A stretch of 64,000 nt of DNA from Odobenus rosmarus divergens (Eukaryota; Chordata; Mammalia; Carnivora; Odobenidae). The translations under genes and the position numbers were made by a program. Below the pieces are notes generated by a model. That model was given only the letters and a program-made list of their open reading frames with translations. It was not told the DNA's origin and made no database searches. Positions 34,160 through 44,571 of the stretch are shown here, one piece after another. The DNA lies in contig NW_004450323.1 of NCBI RefSeq assembly GCF_000321225.1, positions 1,404,085 to 1,468,084 of the forward strand. Reading direction: 5' to 3'. The number at the start of each line of letters is the position of its first letter. The first letter of the stretch is position 1.

Positions 34160-34366
34160 GGGGCACCTGGGTGGCTCAGTCGGTTAAGCGTCTGCCTTTG
34201 GCTCAGGTCATGATCCCAGGGTCCTGGGATCGAGCCCCGCATCGGGCTCCCTGCTCCGCGGGAAGCCTACTTCTCCCTCTCCTACTCCCTCTGCTTGTGT
34301 TCCCTCTCTCGCTGTGTCTCTCTCTGTCAAATAAATAAAATCATAAAAAAAAAAAAGAAAGAAAGA
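34160..34366 (+). mobile_element. CAN-SINE
   Basis: A perfect 17-bp target 'aagaaaatcaccacgtt' (34143-34159 and 34367-34383). Young type with an A/GAAA tail. Confidence 0.97.
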
Positions 34367-34611
34367 AAGAAAATCACCACGTTAAGTGAATTCTTGAAAT
34401 AATTTTTATTTTGCTAGACACTTCAGATGGGCCCATCTACCTCCTGAAAGGATTTTGAAATAGTCATCCAGGAGGTATAGTCATTATTGATTTTGTTCTG
34501 AACTCTTAACCACAAGTGGCTACAATGTCAGTTATTAATGGCCTTATCATATTGACACAGGGCCATGAACTAACCAAGATAGAGGAAACCATGTGTACAC
34601 TCCAGGACGGA

Positions 34612-34838
34612 ACACTCGATTTAGAGTTAGCAGAGTCCTGGATCCAGCACCAATTAACTCTCTAACCTCAGACAAATCACCTAAACTTGCTGGTGCTCAC
34701 TTTCTTCATCTGTAAAATCTTTAAAATGATAACACTTCCTTTATAGGTTTTTATGAAATCTGGATGACATAATGTATTTTAAAATTCTGAAATATCTGCA
34801 AACCTGTAAGCATTTCATAAATGTGACGTATTATAATC
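34612..34838 (+). mobile_element. MIR
   Basis: Sense order: 'cctggatccagcaccaatta', 'ctctaacctcagacaaatcacc', 'tcttcatctgtaaaatc', 'gtaagcatttcataaatgtg'. Confidence 0.75.
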
Positions 34839-35536
34839 CTTCCGGTCCAAGGATCTGAAAACTCTGCGGCTCCCTATTCATATTAACAGTCAAAGAGGCA
34901 GGTGAGGCCCAATCAAGTTAGAAATAACTTTAACAGCTGATTCTGGACTAAGTAATGGGCTGCTTAATAACAGAAGTTATTGGCTTGCTGCAAAACAAAA
35001 CAAAACAAAAGAAAGCAAAACCAAAAACACAAATGTGTTTCATTAGATTGAAATGCAAAAGGACTGCGAGAGAAGCCTGGCACCAGGTTCTGAGGCAAAA
35101 TTGGCCCAAACCTCGGCACGATCCAACTTTCTCAGCATATGTTACTTCTAGAGATTTTACTGTCCTCCAAAAGTTTCCATGCGATGCTTAGCACCCCATG
35201 CTTGTCACTCCACATATCATCAAATCCCCTGGGCAGGGAACAGGGCTCAGGAGAAAGACCCACAGGTCAGAAACCTAAAGAGTAATTTCACCAAGACCAA
35301 ATTAGAACAGAGCCACAAGCTACAAGGACAGAGCCTTTCAGATGTCAAGGTCTAGTGTAAGTAAAAGTGGTCACTGTTTGGGCAAGTTGGTGGCCAGACC
35401 TGCATTGGGGCAGAGGATAAACTCCCATCAGCACTAGGAAGTGATCTTCCTCCCAAAGCCTTCCCTGGTATTCCCTGCCTCACTTCAGCAAGGCATCAAG
35501 AACTTAACTCCTGTGTTCATCTTTAGGAAGATGATT
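34839..35536. other. Unannotated interval
   Basis: Contains a short (CAAAA)n stretch near 34990. No gene or repeat named. Confidence 0.45.
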
Positions 35537-35738
35537 TTTTTTTTTTAAAGATTTTATTTATTTATTTGACAGAGAGAGACACAGCAAAAGAGGGAACACA
35601 AGCAGAGGGAGCGGGAGAGGGAGAAGCAGGCTTCCCACTGAGCAGGGAGCCTGAATTCGGGGCTTAGATCCCAGGACCCTGGGATCGTGACCTGAGCCGA
35701 AGGCAGACGCTTAACGACTGAGCCACCCAGGCGCCCCA
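35537..35738 (-). mobile_element. CAN-SINE, antisense
   Basis: A 12-bp target 'aggaagatgatt' (35525-35536 and 35739-35750) flanks it. Confidence 0.96.
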
Positions 35739-36092
35739 AGGAAGATGATTGAAGACTCTGCTTCTTAGCCTTTCCTGACTTTGCTCACTAAACATTGACT
35801 GAGCACCACCCATTGTTTGTATGCTGGAAGTTTTGTTCATAGGATTGGAAACAGAGTGCCTACCGGTTACCTGGTCACAGCACTGGACATACCAACTGGA
35901 CAGCCCAATCTCTGGCTGAAAAAAATGTTCAACTGAGGCTTTTTTAGGTTGCAGGGGTGGTACCTGAGCTGAAGGGTGGGTCAGAGCCAGTCCTTCAGAC
36001 AAGAGTGAGGGTGAGGGATATTCTAGGTCAAAAGAACAACATGAGCTGAGAAGAGACACAGGACACCATGATGCATTTAGAATCTTTATGTC

Positions 36093-36222
36093 CAGGGGCG
36101 CCTGACTGGCTCAGTCGGTAGAGCATGTGACTCTCGATCTCAGGGTTGTGAGTTCAAGCCCCATGTTGGGCGTGGAACCTACTTAAAAGAAATTTTAATT
36201 AATTAAAAATAAATAAATAAAT
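36093..36222 (+). mobile_element. Short SINE with tRNA-Lys-like head
   Basis: Positions 36098-36172 keep a nearly whole tRNA-Lys-like unit: A box 'tggctcagtcggtagagc' and B box 'ggttgtgagttcaagcc'. The CT-rich body is absent and an (AAAT)n tail follows. Flanks 'agaatctttatgtc' (36079) and 'agaacctttatgtc' (36223) show retroposition. The loop reads CTC where tRNA-Lys has CTT, so it is not called as a tRNA gene. Confidence 0.88.
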
Positions 36223-36239
36223 AGAACCTTTATGTCTAT

Positions 36240-36400
36240 ATGGCTGGACTACAGGCTGTGTGTGGCTGAGAGGAGGTGGGAGAGGAGGCTAGAGAGATAG
36301 GCAGGGGCCAGATCACGAAAAGGCTTATAATACCGTGAGGACAATGCAAAGACTTTGAAGGGTTTTCAGCACAGAAGCGAAATGATTAGATGTGCATTTA
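36240..36400 (-). mobile_element. L2 fragment, antisense
   Basis: 'ggctagagagataggcaggggccagatcacgaaaaggctt' and 'agggttttcagcacagaag' are typical of antisense L2. Confidence 0.55.
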
Positions 36401-37615
36401 AATAAACAGCAAGCCATATGTGTTCCAAGTAAAATTTGGAAAATCAGAAAGGCACCAAAAACCTATAAAAGATTTATTGAATATACTGGACACACTATAG
36501 CTCTAGGAAGAAACAACTTTTTATTCTTTCTCCTGCTGCTCTAGAAAACTCATTCTAGAATGAAATCCTTAGTTTTTCTGATCCCGTTCCATCACAAGAA
36601 CGCTCTCAACGGAGTACTGTAAAGATCATGCCAAGTCCAGAGCTACACCTGCAGTCTCGTGTCCACATGGAAACCTCTCTCATCCCTCTAGACGGGCCCC
36701 CTTCAGTGTTGGAAGCTGAAGTGCAGGAGGAATGCATGCAAGGAAGATTTCTCTTCCTTTTCTACCCACCAAGCTGCTCTTTCCTGAGGCCCTTGAGGAA
36801 GGATTAGGTGCAAACTGTGCCCACTTACGTGACGGACACCGTTGTCACCCAGCATGGCATTTGTACCTTGGAGATCCTCCTACCAGGGACTGCTGGCTAT
36901 AGTGCCCCTAGGCCAGGTCTCTTCACTTCAGGTGGTTCTCTTGGGTGGCATCCCTCACACCATTCACAGGTGGCCCACCAATGAGTCCCCTCCACTCCAT
37001 GGCCCACCTATCAGTGGAAGTGCAGCATCCTGCCAATGAGCCTTGTTTCTTCATTCTGCTGCAAGGCAGACCCCTCCAACCAGATTTTCACCTTTAGGCT
37101 TCTTGTGGTGAAAGTCAGTCACCAGTGCCTGTCTCCCTCAAATTCCAGAAGACACAGGTCAAGATCTCCAAATAATTCTTATGAAGCCCTCTTGCTTCGT
37201 TTAAGGTGAAAGCAAATTTCCCACGGCAGAGTGGAGATGGATAGATTGCAGAACACAGCAGTCAGACCAGTCTCTACAAAGAAACCCTTGCTCTGGCCTC
37301 TTAAACCTCCTAAAGAATGTCTCTCACCTCTCTTCCATAGCTTGAAGGTGGGCAGTGGGCTGATCCTGGCAGGGCCATTTCACAATATCTTTGCATGCCC
37401 TGCATAGCGAAGGGGCTCAGCACTTCCTTTTAGAATGTGCCAACGTAGGACCTACCCTAGTATTCTTAACCTTTGCAGGCTTGAGATAATAGCAGAAGTA
37501 ACTTTCTGCACAAAATAAAAATCACCTGTAATCCCATGAGTTTTTCCTCCTTTGGAAGTGTAGAGAAGTCTCCTTCCCTCCTCTTGTCTTTAACAGTTTG
37601 GTGTGTATCTTTTTT
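36401..37615. other. Unannotated interval
   Basis: 1.2 kb without a recognised gene or repeat. Confidence 0.45.
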
Positions 37616-37835
37616 TTTTTTTTAAGATTTTATTTATTTTAGAGAGAGAACGTGCGTGTGCGAGCAAGCACGGGCAAGGGAAGTAGAGGAGGGGGAGAGG
37701 GAGAGAGAGAATCTGAAGCAGACTCGGCACTCAGCGCAGAGCCCATTGCGGGGCTCAATCTCATGGCCCTGAGATCATGACCTTAGCCGAAATCAAGGGT
37801 CAGACACTTAACCCTCTGAGCCACCCAGGTGGTCC
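37616..37835 (-). mobile_element. CAN-SINE, older, antisense
   Basis: The target 'ggtgtgtatcttttt' flanks it (37600-37614; again from 37837). The body is GA/GT-rich and diverged. Confidence 0.94.
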
Positions 37836-37883
37836 TGGTGTGTATCTTTTTAAATTATCCTTTATATTTATACAAATCTAGAA

Positions 37884-37918
37884 GATGGATGGATAGATAG
37901 ATAGGTAGATAGATAAGT
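37884..37918 (+). repeat. (GATA)n short microsatellite
   Basis: About eight impure GATG/GATA/GGTA units. Confidence 0.85.
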
Positions 37919-37934
37919 GATTTAAAAACATAGC

Positions 37935-38257
37935 TACAGAATGTTTGACGTTGCTCTCATCTAGAGGTGGAATTTATGTTCCCTTCCCTTGAGTTGAGAG
38001 GTGGCTGTGACTGCTCGGACCAATGGAATACAGTGGAAATGCAGCTATGTGACTTCTGATGCTAGGTCATGAAGGGCCATGAGGCCTCCACCTCGGTCCC
38101 TGGAGACACTGGCCCTTGAAACACTGAGCCACCATGAAAGGAATCTGATTCCCCCGAGGCTGTGCTATGGAGGCCACACACAGGTTCTCTGGTGGGGAGG
38201 CCCAGCTGGCTCCATCTTTAGGCATTGCAGCCCAGGTGCCAGACATGCAAAGAAAGA
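37935..38257 (+). mobile_element. MLT1 LTR, first part
   Basis: MLT1 motifs: 'ctgctcggaccaatggaatac', 'tgacttctgatgctaggtcat', 'gcccttgaaacactgagccacc', 'ggtgccagacatgcaaag'. The element continues after the L1 at 39004. Confidence 0.72.
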
Positions 38258-39003
38258 TGGAACTGGAGGGTGTTATGCTGAGTGAAATAAGTCAATCAGA
38301 GAAAGACATGTATCATATGACCTCACTGATATGAGGAATTCTTAATCTCGGGAAACAAACTGAGGGTTGCTGGAGTGGTGGGGGGTGGGAGGGATGGGGT
38401 GGCTGGGTGATAGACATTGGGGAGGGTATGTGCTATGGTGAGCGCTGTGAATTGTGCAAGACTGTTGAATCACAGATCTGTACCTCTGAAACAATACATT
38501 ATATGTTAAAAAAAAAAAAGATAGCAGAAAGGGAAAAATGAAGGGGGGGAAATCGGAGGGGGAGATGAACCATGAGAGACTATGGACTCTGAGAAACAAA
38601 CTGAGGGTTCTAGAGGCAAGGGGGATGGGGAGATGGGTTAGCTTGGTGATGGGTATCAAAGAGGGCGTGTATTGAATGGAGCACTGGGTGTTACATGCAA
38701 ACAACGAATCATGGAACACTACATCAAAACTAATGACGTAGGGGCGCCTGGGTGGCTCAGTTGGTTGGGCGACTGCCTTCGGCTCAGGTCATGATCCCAG
38801 GGTCCTGGGATCGAGCCCTGCATAGGGCTCCCTGCTCAGCGGGAAGCCTGCTTCTCCCTCTCCCACTCCCCCTGCTTGTGTTCCCTATCACGCTGTCTCT
38901 CTCTCTCTCTCTCTGTCAAATAAATGAATAAAATCTTAAAAAAAAAACTAATGATGTAATGTATGGTGACTAACATAACATAATAAAAAAAGAGAGAGAA
39001 AAA
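38258..39003 (+). mobile_element. Carnivore L1 3' end, sense
   Basis: L1 ORF2 end and 3' UTR ('ttatgctgagtgaaataagtc', 'atatgacctcactgatatgagg', 'acatcaaaactaatgacgta', 'taacataacataataaaaaa'). The 3' part has a repeated 'gggaaacaaactgagggtt' unit (38350 and 38593). The target 'aaagaaaga' flanks it (38249-38257 and 39004-39012). A SINE lies at 38741. Confidence 0.82.
38741..38943 (+). mobile_element. CAN-SINE inside L1
   Basis: Target copies 'aaaactaatgacgta' (38726-38740) and 'aaaactaatgatgta' (38944-38958) differ only by a CpG-to-TpG change. Confidence 0.97.
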
Positions 39004-39012
39004 AAAGAAAGA

Positions 39013-39235
39013 AGCATCTTAGGAGTAGGTCTTCCAACTCCAGCTGTTCCAGTCTTAGCCACACAAGTCATCGCTGCTCTAGATCTCACTGGGCAGAGAA
39101 AAACCAATGCTGCTAAGGTCTGCCTGAATTCCTGACCCACAGAATCCACGAGCATAATAAAATGGTGGTTGTTCTAGAACATCACCTTTTGGGATGGCTG
39201 GTTACCTAGTGATAGGTAACAGGAACAGACAGAGA
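39013..39235 (+). mobile_element. MLT1 LTR, second part
   Basis: 'gcatcttaggagtaggtcttccaac', 'cagctgttccagtcttagcc' and 'taataaaatggtggttgtt' are the downstream half of the MLT1 begun at 37935. Confidence 0.72.
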
Positions 39236-40081
39236 TAGTCCTGTTACCTGGTATATTCATGTTCTCATGGTAAGGATGGAGTAGAGAGGGGCAAGATTAG
39301 GGGCAGGAAGGCAAGGCTTTTGCAGCAGTCCACATGAGAAATAAGGGCTAAATTAAGGCAGTGGCAGGAGGAAGGAGAGGCAGAGCCCAACTGAGACATA
39401 GGCTCAACACTTCTGCCCCACTGGCCAGTGTCAAGAGCATAAAGCATAGGAGACAGGAGAAGAAGGTGTAGGGCAGGGATCCTCATACATACTATGAATG
39501 CACGTCTCCTTTGGCGGATCTCAGCTTTTTCCTGTGTGTGTAGAGTCGGCTTTCTTACCCCAGGCTGTGATTACATGGTTTAGTTCCACAAACGGGAGGC
39601 CCTGACTGTTAGGCTGTAGATTACATTAATCAATGCATTTTGTTTTATCTTACATGCTTACTTAAAAGCCTCTTCTACTTAGAAAGAAATATGCAAAGTA
39701 ATGTAGAAATCAGCAGAGCCTTGCCATCTTTTTAAGCTGAGCCCTTGGACCCCATCAGTGAACAAAGAGGCCCTTGGCTGAGCTGGGTCAGTCTACAGCA
39801 ATCAGTCTCTGTGGGATCACCCTCCCTGCAACCGGACAGGGAGGTGGCTGGGAAGGACGCTGCATCCAGAACAACAGAAAGATAAAGAAAAATTGTTCAC
39901 AGCCATCTCGCTAACATGTTTCAAGATATACCAGGCCCAGACTGTCGAACAATATGTGCAGTAAGGTATAGTTTACATTCTAAAAAAGACATGCATTTGT
40001 GAATATGTAGAAACAAAAGACCAGAAGCATACAAGCCAAAAATGGTAAAGTTGTTATATTTGGGGCATGGAATGACTTGTT
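39236..40081. other. Unannotated interval
   Basis: No recognised gene or repeat. Confidence 0.45.
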
Positions 40082-40491
40082 TTTTAAAAAGGATTTTTAT
40101 TTTATTTATTTTGAGAGAGAAGGGGGAGGTAGAGGGAGAGGGACAGAGAGAATCTTTTTTTTTTAAAGATTTTATTTATTTATTTGAGAGAGATAATGAG
40201 ATAGAGAGAGAGAGCATGAGAGGGGGGGAGGGTCAGAGGGAGAAGCAGACTCCCCACTGAGCGGGGAGCCCAATGCGGGACTCGATCCCGGGACTCCAGG
40301 ATCATGACCTGAGCCGAAGGCAGTTGCTTGACCAACTGAGCCACCAGGTTGCCCCGGGACAGAGAGAATCTTAAGCAGATTTCCTGCTGAGTGCAGAAGT
40401 GAGACACAAGGCTCCATCCCATGACCCTGAGACCTTGACCAGAGCCAACGTCAAGAGTTGGACTCCTAACTGACTGAGCCACCAGGTGCTC
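40082..40491 (-). mobile_element. Older CAN-SINE, antisense, split by a younger one
   Basis: The outer copy covers 40082-40156 and 40356-40491. Its flanks 'ggaatgacttgttttt' and 'ggaattagttgttttt' are a worn target duplication. Confidence 0.9.
40157..40355 (-). mobile_element. CAN-SINE nested in an older CAN-SINE
   Basis: A perfect 17-bp target 'gggacagagagaatctt' (40140-40156 and 40356-40372) is part of the outer SINE. Confidence 0.97.
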
Positions 40492-41759
40492 AGGAATTAG
40501 TTGTTTTTATTGGTTTATTTGTTGGGTCCTTTCTGCTTTTTTATGTGTTCCAAGTTTCCTGCATCCATATTACTTCTGAAAATTAAAATAAAAAATGTTA
40601 TGTTAGAAATCACTGGGCCTTCACAATTTCATCCACCCTGCCCATACTTCTCAGTACTAGTATTTCGGGCAGGTTCCACCTTAGATCAACCTACTATTCT
40701 TCATCTTACTAGATGAGGCGATCACGAATACAATAAGGAACGATTATCTGCACAACCTTTAGGGACCGTCTTATTCTCCCTTCCAGAATTCTTTTCTTAA
40801 CTTTCTCTAACACTCGCCCCATTCTCCAAGTGCTCAGGACAGCATCTGGGTCCCCCCTAATCCTTTCTACAGTGCCAGGTCTGTGGTCTTTATTAACCGA
40901 TGTCTGTGCTCCCAAACCACTTCTCTCTCTCTCTAGCACCTGCTGTATTCTCCCATTCCCCACCCTCCACCAAGGACCTATTTCCCAGGTAGATCTTAGT
41001 GAGATGTTAGTAACAGTCAATACATATTAAACTAATTCACATTTCCATAGCTAATGGCTTCATAGTCACTGGGTTTTAAAAGAGGTTGTCCAGTTAGTGT
41101 TACTGCATCTCTAATTGGTGATACTAAAGTTTCAGTTAAATGCAGATTTTCACGCTTCCACTAAACCTGCATGCAAGCAGGTCACAACCTCTTTTAGCCA
41201 AGCAGGAAAGTTTCCTGTAGCCAGGCGCCAACGGCATTACCATCAGAGAGCAGGAACTAATTCAGTCATGTTGATAGATGCCGACATGGTGCCCAGACTC
41301 ATCTACAGTTGGAACTACGGGGCTAGAGTGCAAGAAACTAATTTCCTCCTGGCCTGAAGTGCTCCAGGTCACCCATGGTTACAGGGAAAATGACACGAGT
41401 CATGCGTCTCCTGAGCCAGCTCATCCGGAGCGTTGTGCACAGTGAAGCCCCTCAATATCAGTCGGTATATGCAGAGTGCATGCTGTCTCACCCCATTAGT
41501 TCCAAGGTTTGAACTCTGATATCCCGGGAAAAAAGGTTAGGGAAACTGCAAAATGCGGCAGTTACAAAAAGCACTTCAAACCGATACCCGCTGGAGAAAG
41601 AAATGCAGACAAGCTTCTGAACTCTAGCCAGTGGGCTGATTCAAAACAAAGCTCTCCCTGCTCAAGAGAATTCATTCCCTGGGCAGCTTTTTAGTGGTTT
41701 GAAGGGTTTTCTGTGGCTTCTTTCTGTGGAGGAGAGGTGGGGATCTTGTTTTGTTTTGT
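40492..41759. other. Unannotated interval
   Basis: 1.3 kb with no recognised gene or repeat. Open frames are short and lack domains. Confidence 0.45.
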
Positions 41760-41960
41760 TTTTGTGTTAAGGTTTCATTTATTAAACAAATATTTGTTAC
41801 TACTTACTATGTGCCAAGTATTGGGCCCCGCACTGATGATTCCATTATGAATATGGTTCATTCCGCGCTCTGAAAGAGGAGACAGTCTAGTTAGGGAGTG
41901 GCAGTGGGGATTGGTGCAAATGATGAAACAAACGGAAATAAAATAAATGAAGCCCTCTAG
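41760..41960 (-). mobile_element. L2 3' end, antisense
   Basis: 'tttattaaacaaatatttgtta', 'cttactatgtgccaagtattg' and 'gacagtctagttagggagtgg' fit an antisense L2 terminus. Confidence 0.58.
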
Positions 41961-42220
41961 GTGGGTATCAGAGAACGGAGACGAGGAAGTGCTTAGTCCT
42001 TCTACCAGGAGAGAGGCCCAGGTGGGAATGGAGTTTGGAGGGTGGGAGGGAGGCTGAGAGCCAGGGAGAGCCTGGAGGAAAGTCTAGGATAATTGGTCAA
42101 CCAGGGGTATAAGAGAGGTCCAAGAGAAGACAGAGAGCTGAAAGAATTAGAACCTGTTCATCTACGAAAGACAGTTCCAACCGGAGATTTTTATAGCAGT
42201 GTATTTTTCCTTTGTTTCTT

Positions 42221-42372
42221 TTTTTTTAAGATTTTATTTATTTATTTGACAGAGAGAGACACAGCAAGAGAGAGTGGGAGAGGGAGAAGCGGGCTTCCTG
42301 CTGATCAGGACCCTGGGATCATGACCTGAGCCGAAGGCAGCCGCTTAACCAACTGAGCCACCCAGGCGCCCC
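42221..42372 (-). mobile_element. CAN-SINE, antisense, internally shortened
   Basis: A perfect 16-bp target 'ttttcctttgtttctt' (42205-42220 and 42373-42388). About 45 bp of the middle is missing, with 'ctgctgatcaggaccctggg' at the join. Confidence 0.97.
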
Positions 42373-42388
42373 TTTTCCTTTGTTTCTT

Positions 42389-43304
42389 GTTTAGCTCTAA
42401 AATTAAAACTAAGTGGAAACATTCTGTAACCCTTGCAAATTGAAAGGGTACAATCTGATCTGTTCATTTCACACAGTTAAGCTCCTTCAATTCTTCCTTT
42501 CTCTGCTGTGAGGCTTTTGGATTCACACTCGTCCTAGAAGATAGATCAGAGAACTAAAAATAGGAAAAAAAAAAAGAAAAAGTGAAAGTCCATCCTTTTT
42601 AAGTAGTTGGTTTATATTTTATAATCCCAAAGACATTCAGAGGAAGCAACTAATGTTTCTGTTTAACTGATTCAGTTAAAATGATTGAGAAAAAGTTGGA
42701 AACGAAAAGCTACATTTCGACTTTATTTCCTCAATTACCTGATAATTGGGAGATAACTACAGAATATGCCACATCCACTCCGAAGTATATTTACACGAAA
42801 AATGCCAGAAGTCTGGCTCCTTATTCTTTCTCTCTAAACAAAGGGTTTCCAGATGCTCTAGATACACCTAAAATATATGCTCTTATATGGCAAACTGACT
42901 AAATATGTTTTCCTTTTAAACTAATTTTTTAAATTATAAGCAATATATGCTTATGGGTTAAAAGTACAGAAAGGAAGAATACTCTCGCCAGAAGTAATCC
43001 CAGTCAATAGCTTTGGGAATATACGTATGACAACGATAGGATTATGTTGTAGATAATGGTATCTCCAGAATTTCTGCTTTAGAGAGGCTTAGGATGGGGC
43101 CATCTGGTTGGATGCAAAGGCTGGGAGAGAAGCTGCATTTGCAGAGTCAGCAGTTAGCATTTGGGTTGACGTTGATTTGCCATGGTTTGTAGGGTGGAAG
43201 CTGGAGGAGGTGATGGGAGAACCTAAAGCCTCCTCTGAGCCACCATGGCAAGCTGCACATGTACATATTCCCACAACTGCTTTTTTATTTAAAAATATGT
43301 CTTG
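42389..43304. other. Unannotated interval
   Basis: AT-rich, with an A-run near 42570. No gene. An open frame at 42681-42902 has no recognised domain. Confidence 0.45.
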
Positions 43305-43305
43305 G

Positions 43306-43499
43306 GGGTGCCCAGGTGGCTCAGTACGTTTGGCGTCCAACTCTTGATTTCAGCTCAGGTCACGATCTCAGGGTGGTGAGCTTGAGCCCCGTGTTGGCCT
43401 CTGTGCTGGGTGTGGAGCCTGCGTGAGATTCTCTCTCTCTCCCTCTGTCCCTCCCCCTGCTCACATGCTCTCTCTCTCTCTCTAAAAAATAAATAAATG
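43306..43499 (+). mobile_element. CAN-SINE, older type
   Basis: Head 'tggcgtccaactcttgatttc' and flanks 'aaaatatgtcttg' and 'aaaatatgccttg'. Confidence 0.94.
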
Positions 43500-43647
43500 A
43501 AAATATGCCTTGAACGTTTCACCATGTCATCAATGCAAACAGATCTACCACCTTCTCGTATAATAGTTAATATGACTGCATTGTATCTAACCAGACTATT
43601 GATAAACATTTAAACTTTTTAAACCTTTTAATAAGCATTCTCTTGTG

Positions 43648-43693
43648 CTTATGTGTATATATGTGTGTGTATATTTGTATATATGTATATAAA
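43648..43693 (+). repeat. TATG/TGTA low-complexity tract
   Basis: Impure 'tatatatgtgtgtgtatat' type sequence. Confidence 0.85.
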
Positions 43694-43887
43694 AATCTTC
43701 TGCTCATAGCACGAGAACTTCTATAGAATAGATTCATAGAAAGGAACTTCCTAGGGTGAAAGATATGTACACTTAAAATTTTGACAGCAAACCATCATCA
43801 TCTAATATATAGTTAATATACAGTTCAATAAACAGTTGTTACGTGGCCCTAATACCATTGTGATGGCAGAATACTTATATGATTAAT

Positions 43888-44022
43888 AGAGTGACCATAT
43901 AATCTAGTGTCCAAGACAGAACACTTTTGAAAGAGGAGGTGGATGCTGTTAATTATTATACTAGGACCACAGGAATTAACCAGGACAATCATGGGGAAAC
44001 TAAGATATTTGGTCACCCTAAT
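43888..44022. mobile_element. Short palindromic DNA transposon (MER53-like MITE)
   Basis: The left end 'agagtgaccatata' is matched by the inverted right end 'tatttggtcaccct'. The interior holds two facing halves ('tgtccaagacagaacacttttgaaag' and 'accaggacaatcatgg'). Fragments of the same kind may lie at 10742 and 57505. Confidence 0.6.
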
Positions 44023-44337
44023 AATGATTAACATAAACATTATTAATGAGAATCGTATTGCTGACAATTTAAGAAACCTCTAAAAATAACTCAAGAAATT
44101 TCAATTATCCTTTACTCCTTCCCAAACTTATATTCTCACTCACACAGCATTACACTGAGCCAATATACAAATCTTCCAGCAACCTACTTGTCGGATCTTG
44201 TCTTCATGACAGCAAACTAAAAATTTAGGGAAAAGAGGAAGAATTTACTTCTAAATATGTGGCACTATTAAACTTTTCATTTGAAAAAGGAAGATGTCCA
44301 AACAGAATCATTGTTGGATATCGAAATATCTCGTGGA

Positions 44338-44556
44338 GGGGCGCCTGGGTGGCTCAGTCATTTAGCGTCTGCCTTCGGCTCAGGTCGTGATCCCAGGATC
44401 CTGGGATCGAGCCCCACATTGGGCTCGAGCCCCACATTGGACTCTCTGCTCCGCGGGAAGCCTGCTTCTCCCTCTCCCACTCCCCCTGCTTGTGTTCCCT
44501 CTCTCCCTGTGTCTCTCTCTGTCAAATAAATAAATAAAATCTTAAAAAAAAAAAAA
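44338..44556 (+). mobile_element. CAN-SINE with internal 20-bp duplication
   Basis: A perfect 15-bp target 'gaaatatctcgtgga' (44323-44337 and 44557-44571). 'ctcgagccccacattgg' occurs twice in tandem, which is not seen in the other copies here. Confidence 0.97.
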
Positions 44557-44571
44557 GAAATATCTCGTGGA

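Noticed and set aside
36098..36172. Functional tRNA-Lys gene
   Set aside because: The A-rich tail, target duplication and altered anticodon triplet show a SINE copy.
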